Assembly: GCF_002865645.1 (NCBI RefSeq)
Contig: NW_020194638.1
Span: 186,001-250,000 of the forward strand
Direction of reading: 5' to 3'
From: Hyaloscypha bicolor E
Lineage: Eukaryota; Ascomycota; Leotiomycetes; Helotiales; Hyaloscyphaceae
DNA: 64,000 bases
Shown here: positions 37,307 to 50,265 of the stretch, one piece after another
Layout of the letters: every line of letters starts with the position of its first letter
Numbering within the stretch: position 1 is the first letter of the stretch
The notes under the pieces: generated by a model
Databases searched by the model: none
The model's input: only the letters and a program-made list of their open reading frames with translations
What the model was told of the DNA's origin: nothing
Made by a program: the position numbers and the translations under genes

Positions 37307-37362
37307 AACGACGGAAACGAGAGCTAGGTTACCAAGTACGTAACTGCGACATGCAACAGATG
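37307..37362 (+). repeat. Direct repeat, copy 1 (pair at 37510-37568)
   Basis: Shares GGAAACGAGAGCTAGG, then a CCAAGTACG-like block and TGCAACAGA, with the copy 203 bp downstream. The copies differ by several substitutions and small indels. Confidence 0.6.
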
Positions 37363-37509
37363 TGAGATCTTCCGGCGAGATGTTCTCGAATGAGCTCGGT
37401 GGAGAGATTAGTGGAAGGAGAGATGCATGAATGGGGAGTTTAGGTGGGGGTTAACGTCACTGAGGAAGTGCTTTTTTTTATAAGCGAGAACGGGAATCCA
37501 TCAACCACG

Positions 37510-37568
37510 AAAACATTGGAAACGAGATCTAGGTACCAAAGTACGAAACTGCAGACGTGCAACAGACT
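37510..37568 (+). repeat. Direct repeat, copy 2 (pair at 37307-37362)
   Basis: Diverged copy of the upstream unit. Function unknown. Confidence 0.6.
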
Positions 37569-38760
37569 GTTGATTTCATGTTTCCTTTTCCCGTGCGGCC
37601 TGGATCTCGAATAAAAGGCGGTGTGTGGGGAGCGGGAGCGAGATCAAGGTTCGATGGGCGGGTTGAGCTGGAAAGACGTGCCGCAGATGAGCGGGCCAAA
37701 GATGGGGATACCGTTAGATTGAAACAGGTGCTTCTTGTTGTGAACTTCGATAATAATGTTACTGACTCTCATCCCATTATTGAAACGCGCAGTCTGAGGG
37801 ATCACATGATGGGGTGAGAGGGGGATGGATTGGCGACGGGAGATTACGGCGAACGGCGCTGCAAATTTTAACGATCTACTATTTCTAGCGAGTCAATAGC
37901 CTGAAAACTATTGGTGGCACCTGAATCAGGGGGGGCGGACTCGCTAATCTCACGCTAGTTTGCGGGAACCGCATTCTCTCCTTTTCTTTCGACAAGACAA
38001 TAACCATGTCAAGACAACAGTGGAATATCAATCGGAGTTTGCTTATAGGTCTTAACAGCTTCTAATATCATCATGGTATCTCTCAATTCCAGCCCCTTCC
38101 TCTGCCTCTACCGTCGTTTTCCCTCGAAGCCACAAGTTTCTCCAAACTAGTTGACCGTGCTGCGCCACAAGTTAGTCAGGTCTTTGATTTAAAGGCGATA
38201 TATACTCACTCTGTTGCCTAGTGGGTTCATATAAGAAGCTTGATTCCTCAGTATAATCTGATTTGATGTTTTGGATCGCTCATGAACAGTCATGGGGCAA
38301 AAATTCGGTTCATTCTATGTCCTGATCACTTGAACGCGTTTGCCCTAAGCACGATGTCCCGCTTTATGCTATACTTAATGGTTTTCACACAGTTTTCAAC
38401 GCAAAAAGGACGTATCACGTGCAAGCTACGAGACTCGTTTCCCCGTACCTTGCCCTCCAGCATCAGCGTCTCAGCACACAGTTCATTCGTCCTTTAGAAA
38501 AATATCTTTTCCAATTATACTATCTACACTGCCCTTTCACAAGTAAATTTGAATCCAAAAATAGCTCGTGCTTCAGGCGCTGCTCCTTCAACGCCAGCCC
38601 CTCCCCCATTTTCACTCTCCAGCTGCTCACAAGCCCTTCTCTCTCTCTATTACTCAAACCCAAACACCAGCGCACTGCATTCCAAGAACTTTCAAGCTCC
38701 TTTCCTTGTTATTCCCAATTATCCTTTCCCAATCTAGGGTTTCGAGATCCATATCTCACC

Positions 38761-39069
38761 TAGGGATGAAAAAATTATATAATTTGGAGGGTTGTTATAT
38801 AATAATGTAATATAACGGACAAAAATGCGTTATTACATTATTATTATACGCTAACCTATTATGGAAAGGCTGGCTCGTAAGGAAGACAGGGTAGTCGGTT
38901 GCCCTTGCCTTAAACGAACAAAGACGCCCAAATTTGCTTTATTTATGCATAGCTTATGCGTAAATTATACTTGATTTAATAAAGTATAATAATGGCAAGA
39001 CCGTTATTATATAATTACGCCAATTGGCGTTATTATATAATTATTATATTACAAATCCATACATCCCTA
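38761..39069. mobile_element. MITE-like AT-rich element, TA-bounded
   Basis: A ~309-bp AT-rich insert begins TAGGGATG and ends CATCCCTA, an 8-bp inverted end that includes TA at each boundary. TTATTATATAATTA-type blocks recur on both sides. The inverted end is short, so a chance arrangement is possible. Confidence 0.35.
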
Positions 39070-40646
39070 ATCTCACCAGACTTCGAATTACCCGGTAACC
39101 CCGCGTCGCGGCTACTCGCCATGCTACCTCACTTGCGTACACGACCTGCATTAGCTCCCATTTCCATCCGTTCTCTTTCAACTCGGACTCCCCGCATCCG
39201 TGACCTCTCCCCTCCTCCCCTCCTCCGCGTTTTGGGATTGCTACCTGCAGGGGTAGCACTTAAGCTTGGTACCGTATGGCCGGCCAACTCACACTTGATT
39301 TTCTAGCTGGATTCTCCGAACCGATATAGGAATGTGATGTGAGGGATATGCGATGTGGGCTTCACTATGCATCGCTACATGGGTCTTGCCTGTGCATTGC
39401 TGACATTTCCCAATTTATGTACAATTCTGGAATCTCGTTTCAGTTCCGAAAAGAACCGCATTTAGAACCTCACAGTCCTCGCCTCGAATGCACCTCATCT
39501 CTTATTCCCCGCAGCAAAACGGGAAGGAGGGGCACACAATACGGGGTCCCAGAATCCCAACAACGAGGGGCACGGCGCGCAGCTCGTACAGTGGCCGGGT
39601 GGTGGGTAGGTATATACCGACCTCTCGGGGGTGTAGTGGACGTAAGGAGCGATCCTTAATGTGGTAACCGAGATAAGTTTGATTGATTTGAGGATCGGAT
39701 CTGATTGTGATGTATCAGTTTCCTTCTCTCTCCTTCACCGATTCGTTGGATTTGAATTTGAATATAAATTTGAGATTGGGAATGAGGTATTTGTTTGGAT
39801 CTTGGGAGGCTGGGTTTAGAATACTGGGAGCCAATTCCTTTTCAGCGGGAATTCCAAATGGAAGGGAGATGCTTCGATATTTTGATTGTTTCTGTACAAT
39901 GCAATATAGAAATGATTTGAATGTGATGCTGCTCCAATCCTGTGTGCCCCCATATGCCCAACCTTGAATGCAGGAAGTGATCGTTAATTGACGGGTTGCC
40001 AGCAATCCCCCTCCTACCTGTTCTGCTCCCTTGGAGCCCAATACCCTTCACCTTTTACTTCCATGTACACCACTGCAATATAAACACCCTCTTTTCGACT
40101 TCTCAGCTCTGCATCTTTCCCACGTGAGTCGCGGCGTCCCCTCCAAACCTCCGCGGGGCGTCCCGAATGGTGCCCCCCCCATTTCTCACATCTCTGCATC
40201 GATGATAAAGCGTGGCGGTGCATCACGACCCCCGGACTGGCTGAACAGATTGATTTCAATTTGCGTCGCCTCACCCGTGGGGCAGCTCACTCAGCACCCG
40301 GCATGACGGCCCGAATATCCTCAAGCGAATCAGAGCCCAGGTGCTGCCCAGCCACACTCACCAGTATCGTGAGATTGGCTCAAGGTGGACGGCGAGAGCT
40401 GGAATAGGGGACCAGATGGTTTGATATGTGCTGTAAGCTGTCGGCCGACTGCCGAATGCAGTCGGGCCGTTGTTTTTAGAAATTCGGATGGTGCGGTAAC
40501 ATGGCGGGTCAAGGGGTGTTGCCGCTTTCGCATTTGGATTTTTGTATGCCGTTGCAGGTGTCGTAGTCGCAGTCTAGTGGCGGCCGTGATTCATGAGTCG
40601 TGATGAGATGGCGATTTCGTGTTTATGTGTTGTTACAGGAGGAGGC

Positions 40647-42866
40647 TTATCCACCTAAGAAAGTCCGACGTCGCATCTCTGCTTCCCTGAGAATCTCGCT
40701 CGAGAGGCTGATGGATGGCGCAAGGTGTGCGTACAGCTCGATCTCTAAGATAACACCATTGATAATTGCGTCTATGGTGTCGAGACTTGGGACCAAGGTG
40801 GCGAGGATGGAGGAAAGTGACACCGACATTGTTGCGCCCATGACAAGGAGGGTCTGGCTGACGATGGAGAGGGCTCCTTGCCAAAGGTAAGGCATGTGTC
40901 CAGCATGGCTGTTGAGACATTAGATATATGCATGAATATATTATGTGGAAGAGAAGGTTGACGTACTGGGCAGTGATGTGCTCCAACTGTCTGATGCTTG
41001 CCTCGAGACACTTCCGACAGTTCTCCCTCACACTCGGATCCATCGCCGCCTGCTCATTATCCAGCACAGCCAGAATATATGGTCGGTAAATGATTGTCTT
41101 ACACGCAAAATACCGCAGTCTGAGCACCGTTTGCACCGGATCATTCAACATGGACCGAGAGTACGGGAATTGTAGGGGCAGCGGTAAGCTGTCGTACCAC
41201 TGAGTGAGCTGGTAGTCTAGTTCAGCCACTACCGGCTCCAGACTTTGTGTTGAAGCCATGGAATCTTTGCTGTAAATTAGTTGTGATACTCTGTTGAGGA
41301 GCCTTCGTAGAGCAATTTCCGCGAGGAAATACCAGAGGTCGTCTCGTCCCACAGATTCTTCATCTTCGGGCTCGAATCCGCCAGGGAGCCCGACACTCTC
41401 TTCGTACTGGACAATTCCGGAGTGGGGAAGATCCATTTCGGCAAGTAAATCGGACTCAAAGAGAAGAGCGTTCCAGTAAACCCGTTCGCTGAGCTCCCGT
41501 TGAGCGGCCGGAACCCGTCCAGGGGCCGAGAGAAGCAGTTGTAGCTTGGTGCTGGTACTTGCAAGTAGTGTCCAAGCTTCCAGGGGCCGGACCAGATAGA
41601 AAAGATATGCCGAAGCCAGGACCGTGCATTGTGCTGATAGCACGGAATTGCGAGTCATCAAGCCAGGGAGTAGAGCCCATGCTGCTGCAAAATATGGCAG
41701 TCCTGGGGGATCTTCGCCCAGTGGGAGTCTAGAAATAGACCCGTTACAGCTGGCCTGACCGAGAGCGAGTACCAACAACACAATGCAACTCTCCGGCCCC
41801 TCGCGAAATCCATTCGAAAGTGCAATACGGTAGTAATTTCGCCAATTGAATGGGTTGACGCATGCATACCAGACATTGACTTTTGCGAAAAAAGCCTCAA
41901 TATAGGCTGACGTATTCGAAAGGTCCAGACATGGGGCCTTGGAAAGTGGGAGAGGTTCTCGAGCCATTTCCAGCTGGAGTAGAATTTGTGGATCGTAAGG
42001 TCTCGACACCAGATCTCGTATCAAAGGCCATTGAAGGAGGTGTAGTGCTGCATTGGTGTGCACTTTTGGCATAGTCGAAATATTCGTGCCAACCGACGTC
42101 CAGGTTCCGAGACCAGAGGCAGGAATCATCGAGACGAAATTGACGTTATTCTGCATCATAATATCCTCATTGCTGATAGTTGTTGCGCCATTGATGGATG
42201 GCGAATTCGCAGAGAGTACGAGGCCATTCGTTTGGCCGACCAGATTGGATTGGAGTAGACCCTCGATGCGGGTGAGGTGCTCCAGGATAAGCTTGTCGCC
42301 AGCATCAAGTTTTATTCCTGGCTCCCGATAAATACAGTCTGCTCCCAACTCTGTGCAGAGTTTACACTTTGGCTTCGTTCCATCGCATCTTGACTTGCGA
42401 GAACGACATATCTCGCACTGTTAAACAACGTCAGTGGGAGGCGAAGCTGCCAGGAAAGATAACTTACAGCAATGGTAGCCCTCCGCCTTGGGTAGTCGAG
42501 TCCAGCATCGGTGCTTCTTCTTTTCAACGGATTTATTCCATCGTCACTGTTCTGCCGGGTTTGATTCAGACCGTTTGTCATGGATTCTCTGTCCCCAGAG
42601 GATTGAGAAAGATTCCTAGTTTTCTGGGCGGATCCAAGAATGCCGTCACGCGAGAAGCTCTGAACGCGGCGTGCATTCGGCGATTTGAGCGGGTTTGGCG
42701 AGTTCAAATTCCCATTCCCGTTGACGCCATTGACGTGGTTGCCGTTCGTGGTGAGAGTGAGTCGAGGAGAGTTGGGAATGTCGATGTTGAATTTGTCCCT
42801 AGACATGGAGAAGGTTCTTCCACCGCCCGCCACAGACGTGGGGGAAGGCTCCGGGGAACTCGACAT
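40647..42866 (-). CDS. Zn2Cys6 fungal transcription factor
   Basis: Exons 42866-42468, 42417-40967 and 40908-40647 (introns 50 and 58 bp) give 703 residues. The first 133 are polar and Asn/Ser-rich. The zinc cluster CEICRSRKSRCDGTKPKC followed by KLCTELGADC spans the first intron junction, with the first Cys just after the splice. A short coiled linker (DKLILEHLTRIEGLLQ) follows. The large middle region is the fungal-specific transcription-factor domain, with ESCIVLLVLALGQAS, YFAAAWALLPGLMTRNSVLSAQ, YWNALLFESDLLAEMDLP and RYFACKTIIYRPYILAVL. Splicing of exon 3 restores HHAGHMPYLWQGALSIVSQT and ends RRRTFLGG. It is a nuclear regulator with unknown targets. No nearby cluster suggests one. Confidence 0.9.
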
Positions 42867-45015
42867 TGGGCCTGAAGAAAGGACCGACCGTTGGGCTCAT
42901 CGATGCTTAGCCGTCAGGATAAATATAATGCTCGTTGGAACAATGTATTGTGGAGGAGAAGGATCAATCTCTATTTTGCACCGTCGAGTTCGAGAATTAT
43001 GAAGAGAGCTGTGTCGAGGTGGAATCCATATCTATTTTCGAGAGATTGATTACTTGCCGCGGGCGCACGACGGAAGGGGTGCGAGGTTAATCCCCACAGA
43101 TGTGGCCGGGGCTGTTATTGGCAGACGAGACGATGTGCTCGACCGGGAAGACAGACTCCAGGAACTTGAAGAGCCCTGTGATGCTCATGCAGGTTCAAGA
43201 GCTCGGGAAATCTGGGGTCGGTAGTACGGGGTGGTACCGGAGGTCGACGGCCGAAAGGAAGCCTTCCAGAAACAGTGCCGCATAGCGAGGGGTTTGATAT
43301 TAAGACAGGGCAGCTGATGGCGCGCTTACGGAAAGATACTAGATGCTGGGCTATATGAGGGGCGGCTCGCAGGAGAGGTGCTTTGAACTGTGACAAGTAC
43401 TCAGCTGCAGTACGGAGTGGCCAGAGTTTTAGATCAGCTCGTAAGTGGGGGCATGAGATGGGGAAGGCGGAGTGAGCTTGAGTCTCCGCAAAACGGGCCT
43501 TTTCGTCCCAAAACCAAGCCCACGGAGAATTAGTAGAAGGTGGAGTTATTGTAACTCTAAGGAGCAACCGAGCTGCTATGGGTGCTCTAGCAATATCAAG
43601 CCCCAACGCTCCGACAGGAGCCTGATATTAGAGCATTTGGTCGGTGGTCACAAACAGGGCGGAGAAATTGGCGCGGAGTATTTGGCAGCCGAGTCCGTGA
43701 GGGCGAGCGCGTCGTATAACCACAGCACGATTGATCAGTGTCGAGGTTGGAGATTGAAATTCAGGATGTTGCTCGTCTTGTGTTTCTTGGAGAGTGGGGA
43801 TGTGCGAGAATTACTGGGTGGCATGAGGCGGGTGGCTAGCCAGGGGGTGCGGGCAGAGGGTTCGCCAATGCACGTCGTCAAACCAGGGTAAGCTGGGCCA
43901 ATCACTTCGGGCGGCGTTAATGCCTCCTCACAGGTTCACTACTCACGAGTTGACAGAAGACTCAAAGATGACGGTGACGTGAGGGGATTGCAAGTTTGCG
44001 GAGTGATGGAAGTGTGAGAGTGCATGGTGGGCCGAATTTTTTCATCTGTAGGGTAGGTTGGCAAGTGAGGCAAGTGAAGCAAGAAAGTCCGAGGCGCTTT
44101 TTCAGAAAAGGGGGTCCATACCACGTGCCCTCGGTTCCGGTCGGATGGAACAACGTTTTAGCGAGCCTCTAACCTCCACCCGCTCCACCATCCCGTCAAG
44201 ATGCACGATCGGCCTGCATCTTCATCCTCATATTCATCCCACTCAGCCTGAAGTACCCCTTCCCTTCCCCCACCACATTCTTCAGACGATCGGATCTACG
44301 CTTAGGAACGCGACGACGCGCACTGTTAGCCACTCCCGAGGAGCGTTTCCACTGTCGAATCACGGAAACATCGGAGAACTTCGTCTGTGATTCTGTTCTG
44401 GATCACGATGGCCTCAAGACTGCCGCATCTTTCACCGTCTTCTGCCCCTACTGCGTGCCTCTTGCCGGCAGATATGCCTCGCTCTCTCTACTCCAAATGA
44501 AAGCACCTCGCTGGCTTTTCCGGCCAGCCAGAGGCCGGCTCATTCCCAAGCGGATTGACCAAGAGGTAGGCATTTCCCCAGAAGTCACTCTTTTTCTCTG
44601 TGCTGTGCCTTCTTCTCACGACAATTCTTTGGAGGCTTTGTTATTCGTGTTTCTTTTCTTACGGCATCTGCGGATACGCGCCTCTATGGCTTTTAAGGTT
44701 GTCGTCATGTTCTTTCTCTTAACACATCTCGTTTGTTGCACTTCTCCCAATTATCTAGGCTCTCTTCTGACCATTTTAATTAACAATGAGCTCCTCGGTA
44801 AGCAAGATCTACCCAGTGCTTATTCGATCTAACTCTCTTTGTCAACAGGTCCCGAAAGCCCCTCCGCAGATTCCAGGACTATCCTCCTCACGCCCCAATC
44901 TGGAGTTGCTGTAGCTAGCGCGTACGCGACACTGGGAGAACAATTGTAGTCCCTCGAGCCGAATCCTTCAAGCATACAACTGATTCTCGATTACCTTACA
45001 CCCCAAGGAAAATGT
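42867..45015. other. Intergenic, 2.1 kb, no gene seen
   Basis: ORFs up to 163 codons on the minus strand (43115-43606) and 139 on the plus strand (43472-43891) overlap each other and show no family signature or splice support. 44000-45015 is pyrimidine-rich and may include the dead promoter and first exon of the carboxylesterase pseudogene. Confidence 0.45.
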
Positions 45016-46798
45016 ATGGTGAATCCACATACTGGATTGCTTCCACTGCGAATACCTCGAGCAATTGATGGTCACGGAAACGTAGCCAACACGACTACAA
45101 CCCCGAGCTCACATCAGATCCAGCCAGCTCTCTGCACACATTCTGCCCCCTTCTCCAATTCGGCCTGTCAGAATACAACTACACAGTGGCAAGTGACGGT
45201 CCATTCGAACCATGGGTATATCACTGGGTATGAATCCATACCCTATATTTCATCACACCGGACCTGATGTCTCCAAGATTTCAAAATAGGTTGAGCTTCA
45301 GGTTTCTTGGGGTTTGTTATGCCCCGCAGCCCAGAAGATTCACATATTCGACGCCATATAAAGGGACTTCCAGCTCTGATGCTACTTCTTTACGGTTCAC
45401 AACGCATGCAGTCTGGAGAAGGAGGCTCGGAGGATTGTCTATTTCTCAGCACATGCAAGTTCAAAACAATTGAAGTTTGTTGTGTTCTGGATACGTGGTG
45501 GAGCCTTCACAGGTGGTACTGCGAATGACCCAACGTTCGATGGAGGAAATATAGCCTCGAGATGAGAGGTGGTGATGGTTGCCATCAATTATCGACTATC
45601 CAACATTAGGCTTCCTAGCTCTCAATGATGGTGTGACGAAAGGGAATTTCTGGTTTGTCGATCAAATCAATGCTTTGGATTAGGTCCGGAATAATATTCA
45701 GATTTCGGTGGTGATCCAGATCGGATTACCACATTCGGACAATCAGCAGGAGTTGCATCTGTCAGAGCAATGCTAGCATCGCCCAAATCGATTGGTAAAT
45801 TCACTGGAGCAATTCCTCTTAGCAATTCGGCGGCGGAGGATAGGAGACGACTTACTCTTCATGGCTCAGCTCTGCGGATGTAATGACAACAGCAGTGAAC
45901 TCAATCCTGGATACAACCAATTGCACTACTGTCGCATCCCAAGTTGGCTGCCTCAGAACGTGCCCGCAGCGTCCTTGGTGACAGCAACCGTGGCCAGGTA
46001 GGTGTCTAGTGGTAGACGGCACCTACCCGACCTCTTCCCACTGAACTTGAACGGGAGTAAATTCGTCCAGCATCTACCCTATGCAGGACTAAATGCGCGA
46101 TGATGGTTCTGCAATCATCTCGTACATCCAGACGAAGACCTGTCCGAATCTATCACCAAAGTCGGCTTCAACTCATCGCTCATCGCCTCTCATTCCAATC
46201 TCTTCCCTCAACCAAAAACCATGAACACGTCCCTCGATGTCTTCAATGTCACGTGGCGGCGGATTCAATATTTAGGTGCTTTAACCAGGCGAGCGCCTAT
46301 GCCTCTGTTCTCAACAGCGTGTTTGCTCCAAGCCAGTACTTCTACGAAGTTAATAAAACCTACCAGATGAGAGGACGGAATCCCAACCCTCCTGTCTGCG
46401 ACGCCCCTCGCAGACCCTCTCATCCAAATGGTGATCCGGAGGGAGCGTCCTTCAAATGCCATTCCGGCGAGTTGTATTACGAATTCGGCAACATCAAAAG
46501 ACAGGGTCTTCCGCTTCGTGATGAGAATGGCCTCCCAATCTCACAGTTCGATCTCAATTCCCGGGCAGCCTTTGCAAGGAGTGGGAATCCGAATCCCGAT
46601 CGGACGTTTTTGAAAGCGAGAGAGTACGAGAACACGACTTGGCACTTGGGAGAAGGCGGGAGAGTGGATACAGGTGAGGTATAGGACTTGGAGTATGTGC
46701 CGTTTAGGGTTGTTGAGCAGTGGGGTGCTTTGGTGGCTGTTGAATTACTACTCCCCGCTATGAATTCAGAGAAGATGATGCTGAATCGCAATGATTAG
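45016..46798 (+). pseudogene. Carboxylesterase type B (lipase-like) pseudogene
   Basis: Pieces of a secreted type-B carboxylesterase follow each other in changing frames. They are: AIDGHGNVANTTTT near the start; RFLGVCYAPQPRRFTYSTPY after a probable intron (about 45229-45289); GGSEDCLF; FWIRGGAFTGGTANDP (oxyanion region); and the nucleophile elbow FGQSAG with Ser at 45743-45745. Then come IPLSN and a long open last part (46100-46684) with NSVFAPSQYFYE and GDPEGASFKCHSGELYY. Frameshifts and stops interrupt it, including a Trp-to-TAG change in NALDWVRNN near 45680. Similarity runs on to a stop at 46798. No active enzyme can be made. The family hydrolyses carboxylic esters outside the cell. Confidence 0.85.
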
Positions 46799-47297
46799 TT
46801 GATAGTCTTTTTTTGTCATTGCGGCCCCCTGGACAGTTAGTTACTTCTCGATGCAGTACTACGCATGAGGCGAGTTGCCGTTACTCTGGAGAACCAATCG
46901 TTGATTTTCTGCATGCCTCAAGACGGGAAACTATCTCGTCATATACTCTCTCCCTCCTAAATAAAACGTAGAACGGCCAGGGTACGGTATACGTCAGAAC
47001 GGCCGTGCCAGCCTTGTCACGCTACGTTTTATTTCTTGGGCTCTCGTTCTCTTTCCCCACATCGGCACCTGCACCTGCACCTGCGCCTTGGTCCGGCTTC
47101 CCCACCTTCCGCATCATGGGAGGCGGCGAATCAGGACCTGACAACTCTCAATGTTACACCGATCTTATTACATATTCTGCTCTCTTATCTCAAACCATAT
47201 CCCGTATTTGGTGCGATCTTGCTTCACAGCCTTGTCATTTACTCTCAGGGTTTCCTTCTCCAACCCAAGCTGAGCTCGCGAGTCAACGTCTTGCGAA
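46799..47297. other. Intergenic, promoter of SDR gene
   Basis: No gene. GCACCT is repeated at about 47066-47083. A plus-strand ORF beginning 47005 overlaps the SDR start in another frame and is not supported. Confidence 0.45.
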
Positions 47298-48282
47298 ATG
47301 TCGACGAATCTTAAAGGGAAGGCTATTGCCGTTACGGGCGCCGCGTCGGGAATCGGCCGAGCGACTGCGAAGATGCTGGCCGAGAGGGGGGCGATACTCG
47401 CTATTGCAGACTTGAATGGAGAAGCGCTTGAAACCGTTGTCTCGGAGCTGAAATCTAGCGGTGCTGTAGTCACTGGCACCGGTATTTACCCCTTTTCGCT
47501 TACCCTCTCGATCCTAAATCAAAATGATGTTGATAGCAAAGAATAGTGTTGGATGTCCGCGATGCAAAGAAGGTGGAGGAATGGATCACAGACATTGTGG
47601 AACGAGATGGGAGACTAGATGGAGCCGCAAATCTAGCAGGTGTTATTGGCCCCTCCACTGGGATATCGCTTATCGAGGACTACCCATACTCTGAATTCGA
47701 GTTCATTCTCGACGTCAATATGAAGGGGATATTTAACTGCTTGCGTGCTGAGCTGAAAGCCATGAAATCTCTTATCGAAGAAGGGAAGAAAGAGGAGGGG
47801 AGGGGCAGAAGCTCGCTTCAATTGTGAACATGGCGAGTGTAGCAGGTGCAATTGGTATGGCGCGGAACTGTGCGTATGTAGCGAGTAAACACGCAGTTGT
47901 CGGTCTCACTAAAAGTGCGGCGAAGGAGTGTGGTGGGTGTGGGGTGAGGGTTAATGCTATTGCGCCGTATGTTTTTCTCCCTTCCTCCCTTCCCTTCATT
48001 CCTTCCTTCCCTCAATCCCTCAATAATTCTTTGGACGGACCCAAAGATCAAAGTGGAGAGGTTAGAGCTGATGATACCAGCGGAGTGATCGATACCCCAA
48101 TGGTGCGCGGCCTAGACACCGAAATCAAAGACATAAATATAGAGCGAACGGTATCGGTGATGCCCATGAATCGGTTGGGCAAGCCAGAGGAGGTTGCCGA
48201 GGTGGTTTGTTGGTTGCTTTGTGAGGGGAGTAGTTTTGTTACAGGGAGTGTGCATACAGTCGATGGGGGGTGGATGGCTTGA
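47298..48282 (+). CDS. Short-chain dehydrogenase/reductase with a single frameshift
   Basis: A classical NAD(P)-dependent SDR. Coding pieces are 47298-47481, 47547 to about 47815, about 47815-47966, and 48081-48282. Introns are 47482-47546 and 47967-48080. Cofactor motif: TGAASGIG at residues ~14-21. Also seen are the NLAG turn, Asn in DVNMKG, Ser in NMASVAGAIG, the catalytic YVASK, and a normal SDR end (LCEGSSFVTGSVHTVDGGW). All active-site residues are present. Between EEGKKEEG and SIVNMAS the frame must shift by one base inside a purine run (47785-47810). No intron fits there, so it is either a recent mutation or a sequence error. The substrate is unknown. Without the shift it would be about 265 residues. 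Confidence 0.82.
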
Positions 48283-49278
48283 ATCTGACGAAGCGGTGAG
48301 AAAGTGGGAAAGTGGGGGGGGCTTCTCAAATCTAAACATCCAGAGAATAGATAGAGGAGAGGGAAGCAGGTGGTTTGCTTGAATATGTTCGAGCAACCCC
48401 TTGTGATAGTTGTTTGAGGAAAGCAATCATACCATTCTTCCAGAGGTTATAACTGCATTCTATCTGCTTTGCCCATGTCCAGAATTAGCCGCTTTCTACT
48501 CTCTTCCCTTTCAGTCAAATCGGCAAGTTTCCAAGAGAATTCCGCTGTAGATTGAGACGAGACATGCTAACGTACAAGTACGCCTTTTGCGCCATTCAAA
48601 TTTATGAGAGGTATTCACTAGAGCATTTATCAAATATTCCATAGGACAAATTTTAGGCTCATAAGATAGAACAACGCAAATCTACCGCTTTTGAGGGTGC
48701 TTAGAAGCCGGGAACAAACAAACCTGCTTCCACCCTCATGCCCCGGTGTGGCAGGCACCAGAGGGGGTTCGGATGGGCTCCAAATTCGCGGTCACTGTCG
48801 CCCTCGCCGAGTCTCTCTCCCAGCATCGACTCCTCCACTAAAGTTATTCCAACACCAAGTCGTCTCACGTCTATATACAGACAAAGAACTCCTAGGCTAC
48901 CACCATAATTACTGTCTCTGGGCAGATATGCGTCGGGGAATCATAATATGTGACAAACAAGCCCCTGGCGCCGAGTACAAGCGACAATACCATAGAATCA
49001 AGAGCGAATAGAATCAAGAACGAACACTCGTGCATGATGCCAACAAGCCCCTGGAGCCAAGTACAAGCAGTAATGCCATAGAATCAAGTTGGAAGTTGGA
49101 AGTTGAAACTTGAAACTAACATCGGCAGGCGCAGGCCATTTTGTTGACCTGGAAAAGTGTATAAAAGTGCACCAGTGCTCTCGTCCATTCTATATCCTAC
49201 ATCCCAAACGATCAAGCTTAACCAAGCAGCCATTTGAAACCATAAAACACACCAACTCGCACGCATCCAACGACTCAA
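48283..49278. other. Intergenic with a 46-bp direct repeat
   Basis: No gene. 48957-49001 and 49043-49088 are two copies of a 45-46-bp unit starting ACAAGCCCCTGG and ending CCATAGAATCAAG, just upstream of the broken small gene. Confidence 0.5.
48957..49088 (+). repeat. Pair of ~46-bp direct repeats with 41-bp spacer
   Basis: Copies at 48957-49001 and 49043-49088 differ by about six bases and one short indel. Confidence 0.7.
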
Positions 49279-49726
49279 CATGGCTGTGGTTTATGATCCA
49301 TCCATTATCCACTCCGTTCATTCATTGGAGGAGGCCCATATCGGAATCCAATCCAAGGACTTCACCGCTTTCATCTCGGCTTTCGAAAACATAGCCAAAC
49401 TCGTCAGCCATTTCCAATAAGCGATAAAGCTGACAATTTGTATGGTGCCAAAATCAGACCGAAGTCATATGTCTTACGCCAGAAGTCGTAGATGCCTTGC
49501 GAATTTGAGCTCGGGGATTATGATGAGGTGGCAGATGAGTTTTTTGCATCTTCTCAACAACTTGTTCAACAGTTCGGACTCGAGGATTACATTAGACTTC
49601 GTCGATACTCCCCAGACGATCCAGAGAAACTTGAGATTACTGAGCGTAAGGGAGTTAGTGTGGAAATTCCATGGGATTCGGTAATGTCTATTACTATTCT
49701 ACGACTCAGAAAGACATTGACAGTTA

Positions 49727-50265
49727 ATAGTCGGACTTGACATCGCGCTAAAGGGGCCCTTCCCTTTAGTCGGGGAAAGCAAGTTGTCCCGGGAAAGCAA
49801 GATGTCCCGCACCAAATAAAATCCTTAATAACTTGAAACCTTAACCTTTTTAAATAATTCTAAGTAATAGAATTAAAAATATAAGCCTTATAAACTAGAT
49901 ATGATTCTCTAAATCTTAAACAAAGAAGTGAGTAGAAAGTTATTAAGGTTTTAATAATAAAATCGCGAGAAATACAAAAATTATAAGAATTATTTATTTG
50001 TGATTATTTTGCGAATATTAGACTTATAACTTTTGCTTAATTATAAATTTTTATTTTTTTACTTAAAACTTTAGCCCTTAAGTATATAATAGGTAACTAT
50101 AAGATTGCAAATAAAACGTATTAAATAGATTTTCTATAGCTAGTTTCTAATATTATTTTTTAGAAGGCAAAAAAGGCTAGTACAGGACATCTTGCTTTCC
50201 CGGGACAACTTGCTTTCCCTGACTAAAGGGAAGGGCCCCTTTAGCGCAACGTCAAGCCCGACTAT
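49727..50265. mobile_element. MITE with ~86-bp terminal inverted repeats and TA duplication
   Basis: A 539-bp non-coding element lies between TA dinucleotides (49725-49726 and 50266-50267). The two ends match as reverse complements for ~86 bp (ATAGTCGG, GCTAAAGGGGCCCTTCCC and so on) with about seven differences, all transitions. Each end carries two tandem copies of an 18-bp unit, GGGAAAGCAAG(T/A)TGTCCC (49773-49808 on the left), which look like paired transposase-binding sites. The interior is AT-rich. Size, ends and target fit a non-autonomous Tc1/mariner derivative. It splits the gene listed around it. Confidence 0.9.
49773..49808 (+). repeat. Two tandem 18-bp units inside the MITE end
   Basis: The two units differ at one base. 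A mirror pair lies in the right end. They are probably binding repeats for a transposase supplied elsewhere. Confidence 0.7.

Noticed and set aside
43115..43891. Overlapping 163- and 139-codon ORFs on opposite strands
   Set aside because: They overlap each other, lack signatures, and arise from GC-rich sequence that opens several frames at once.
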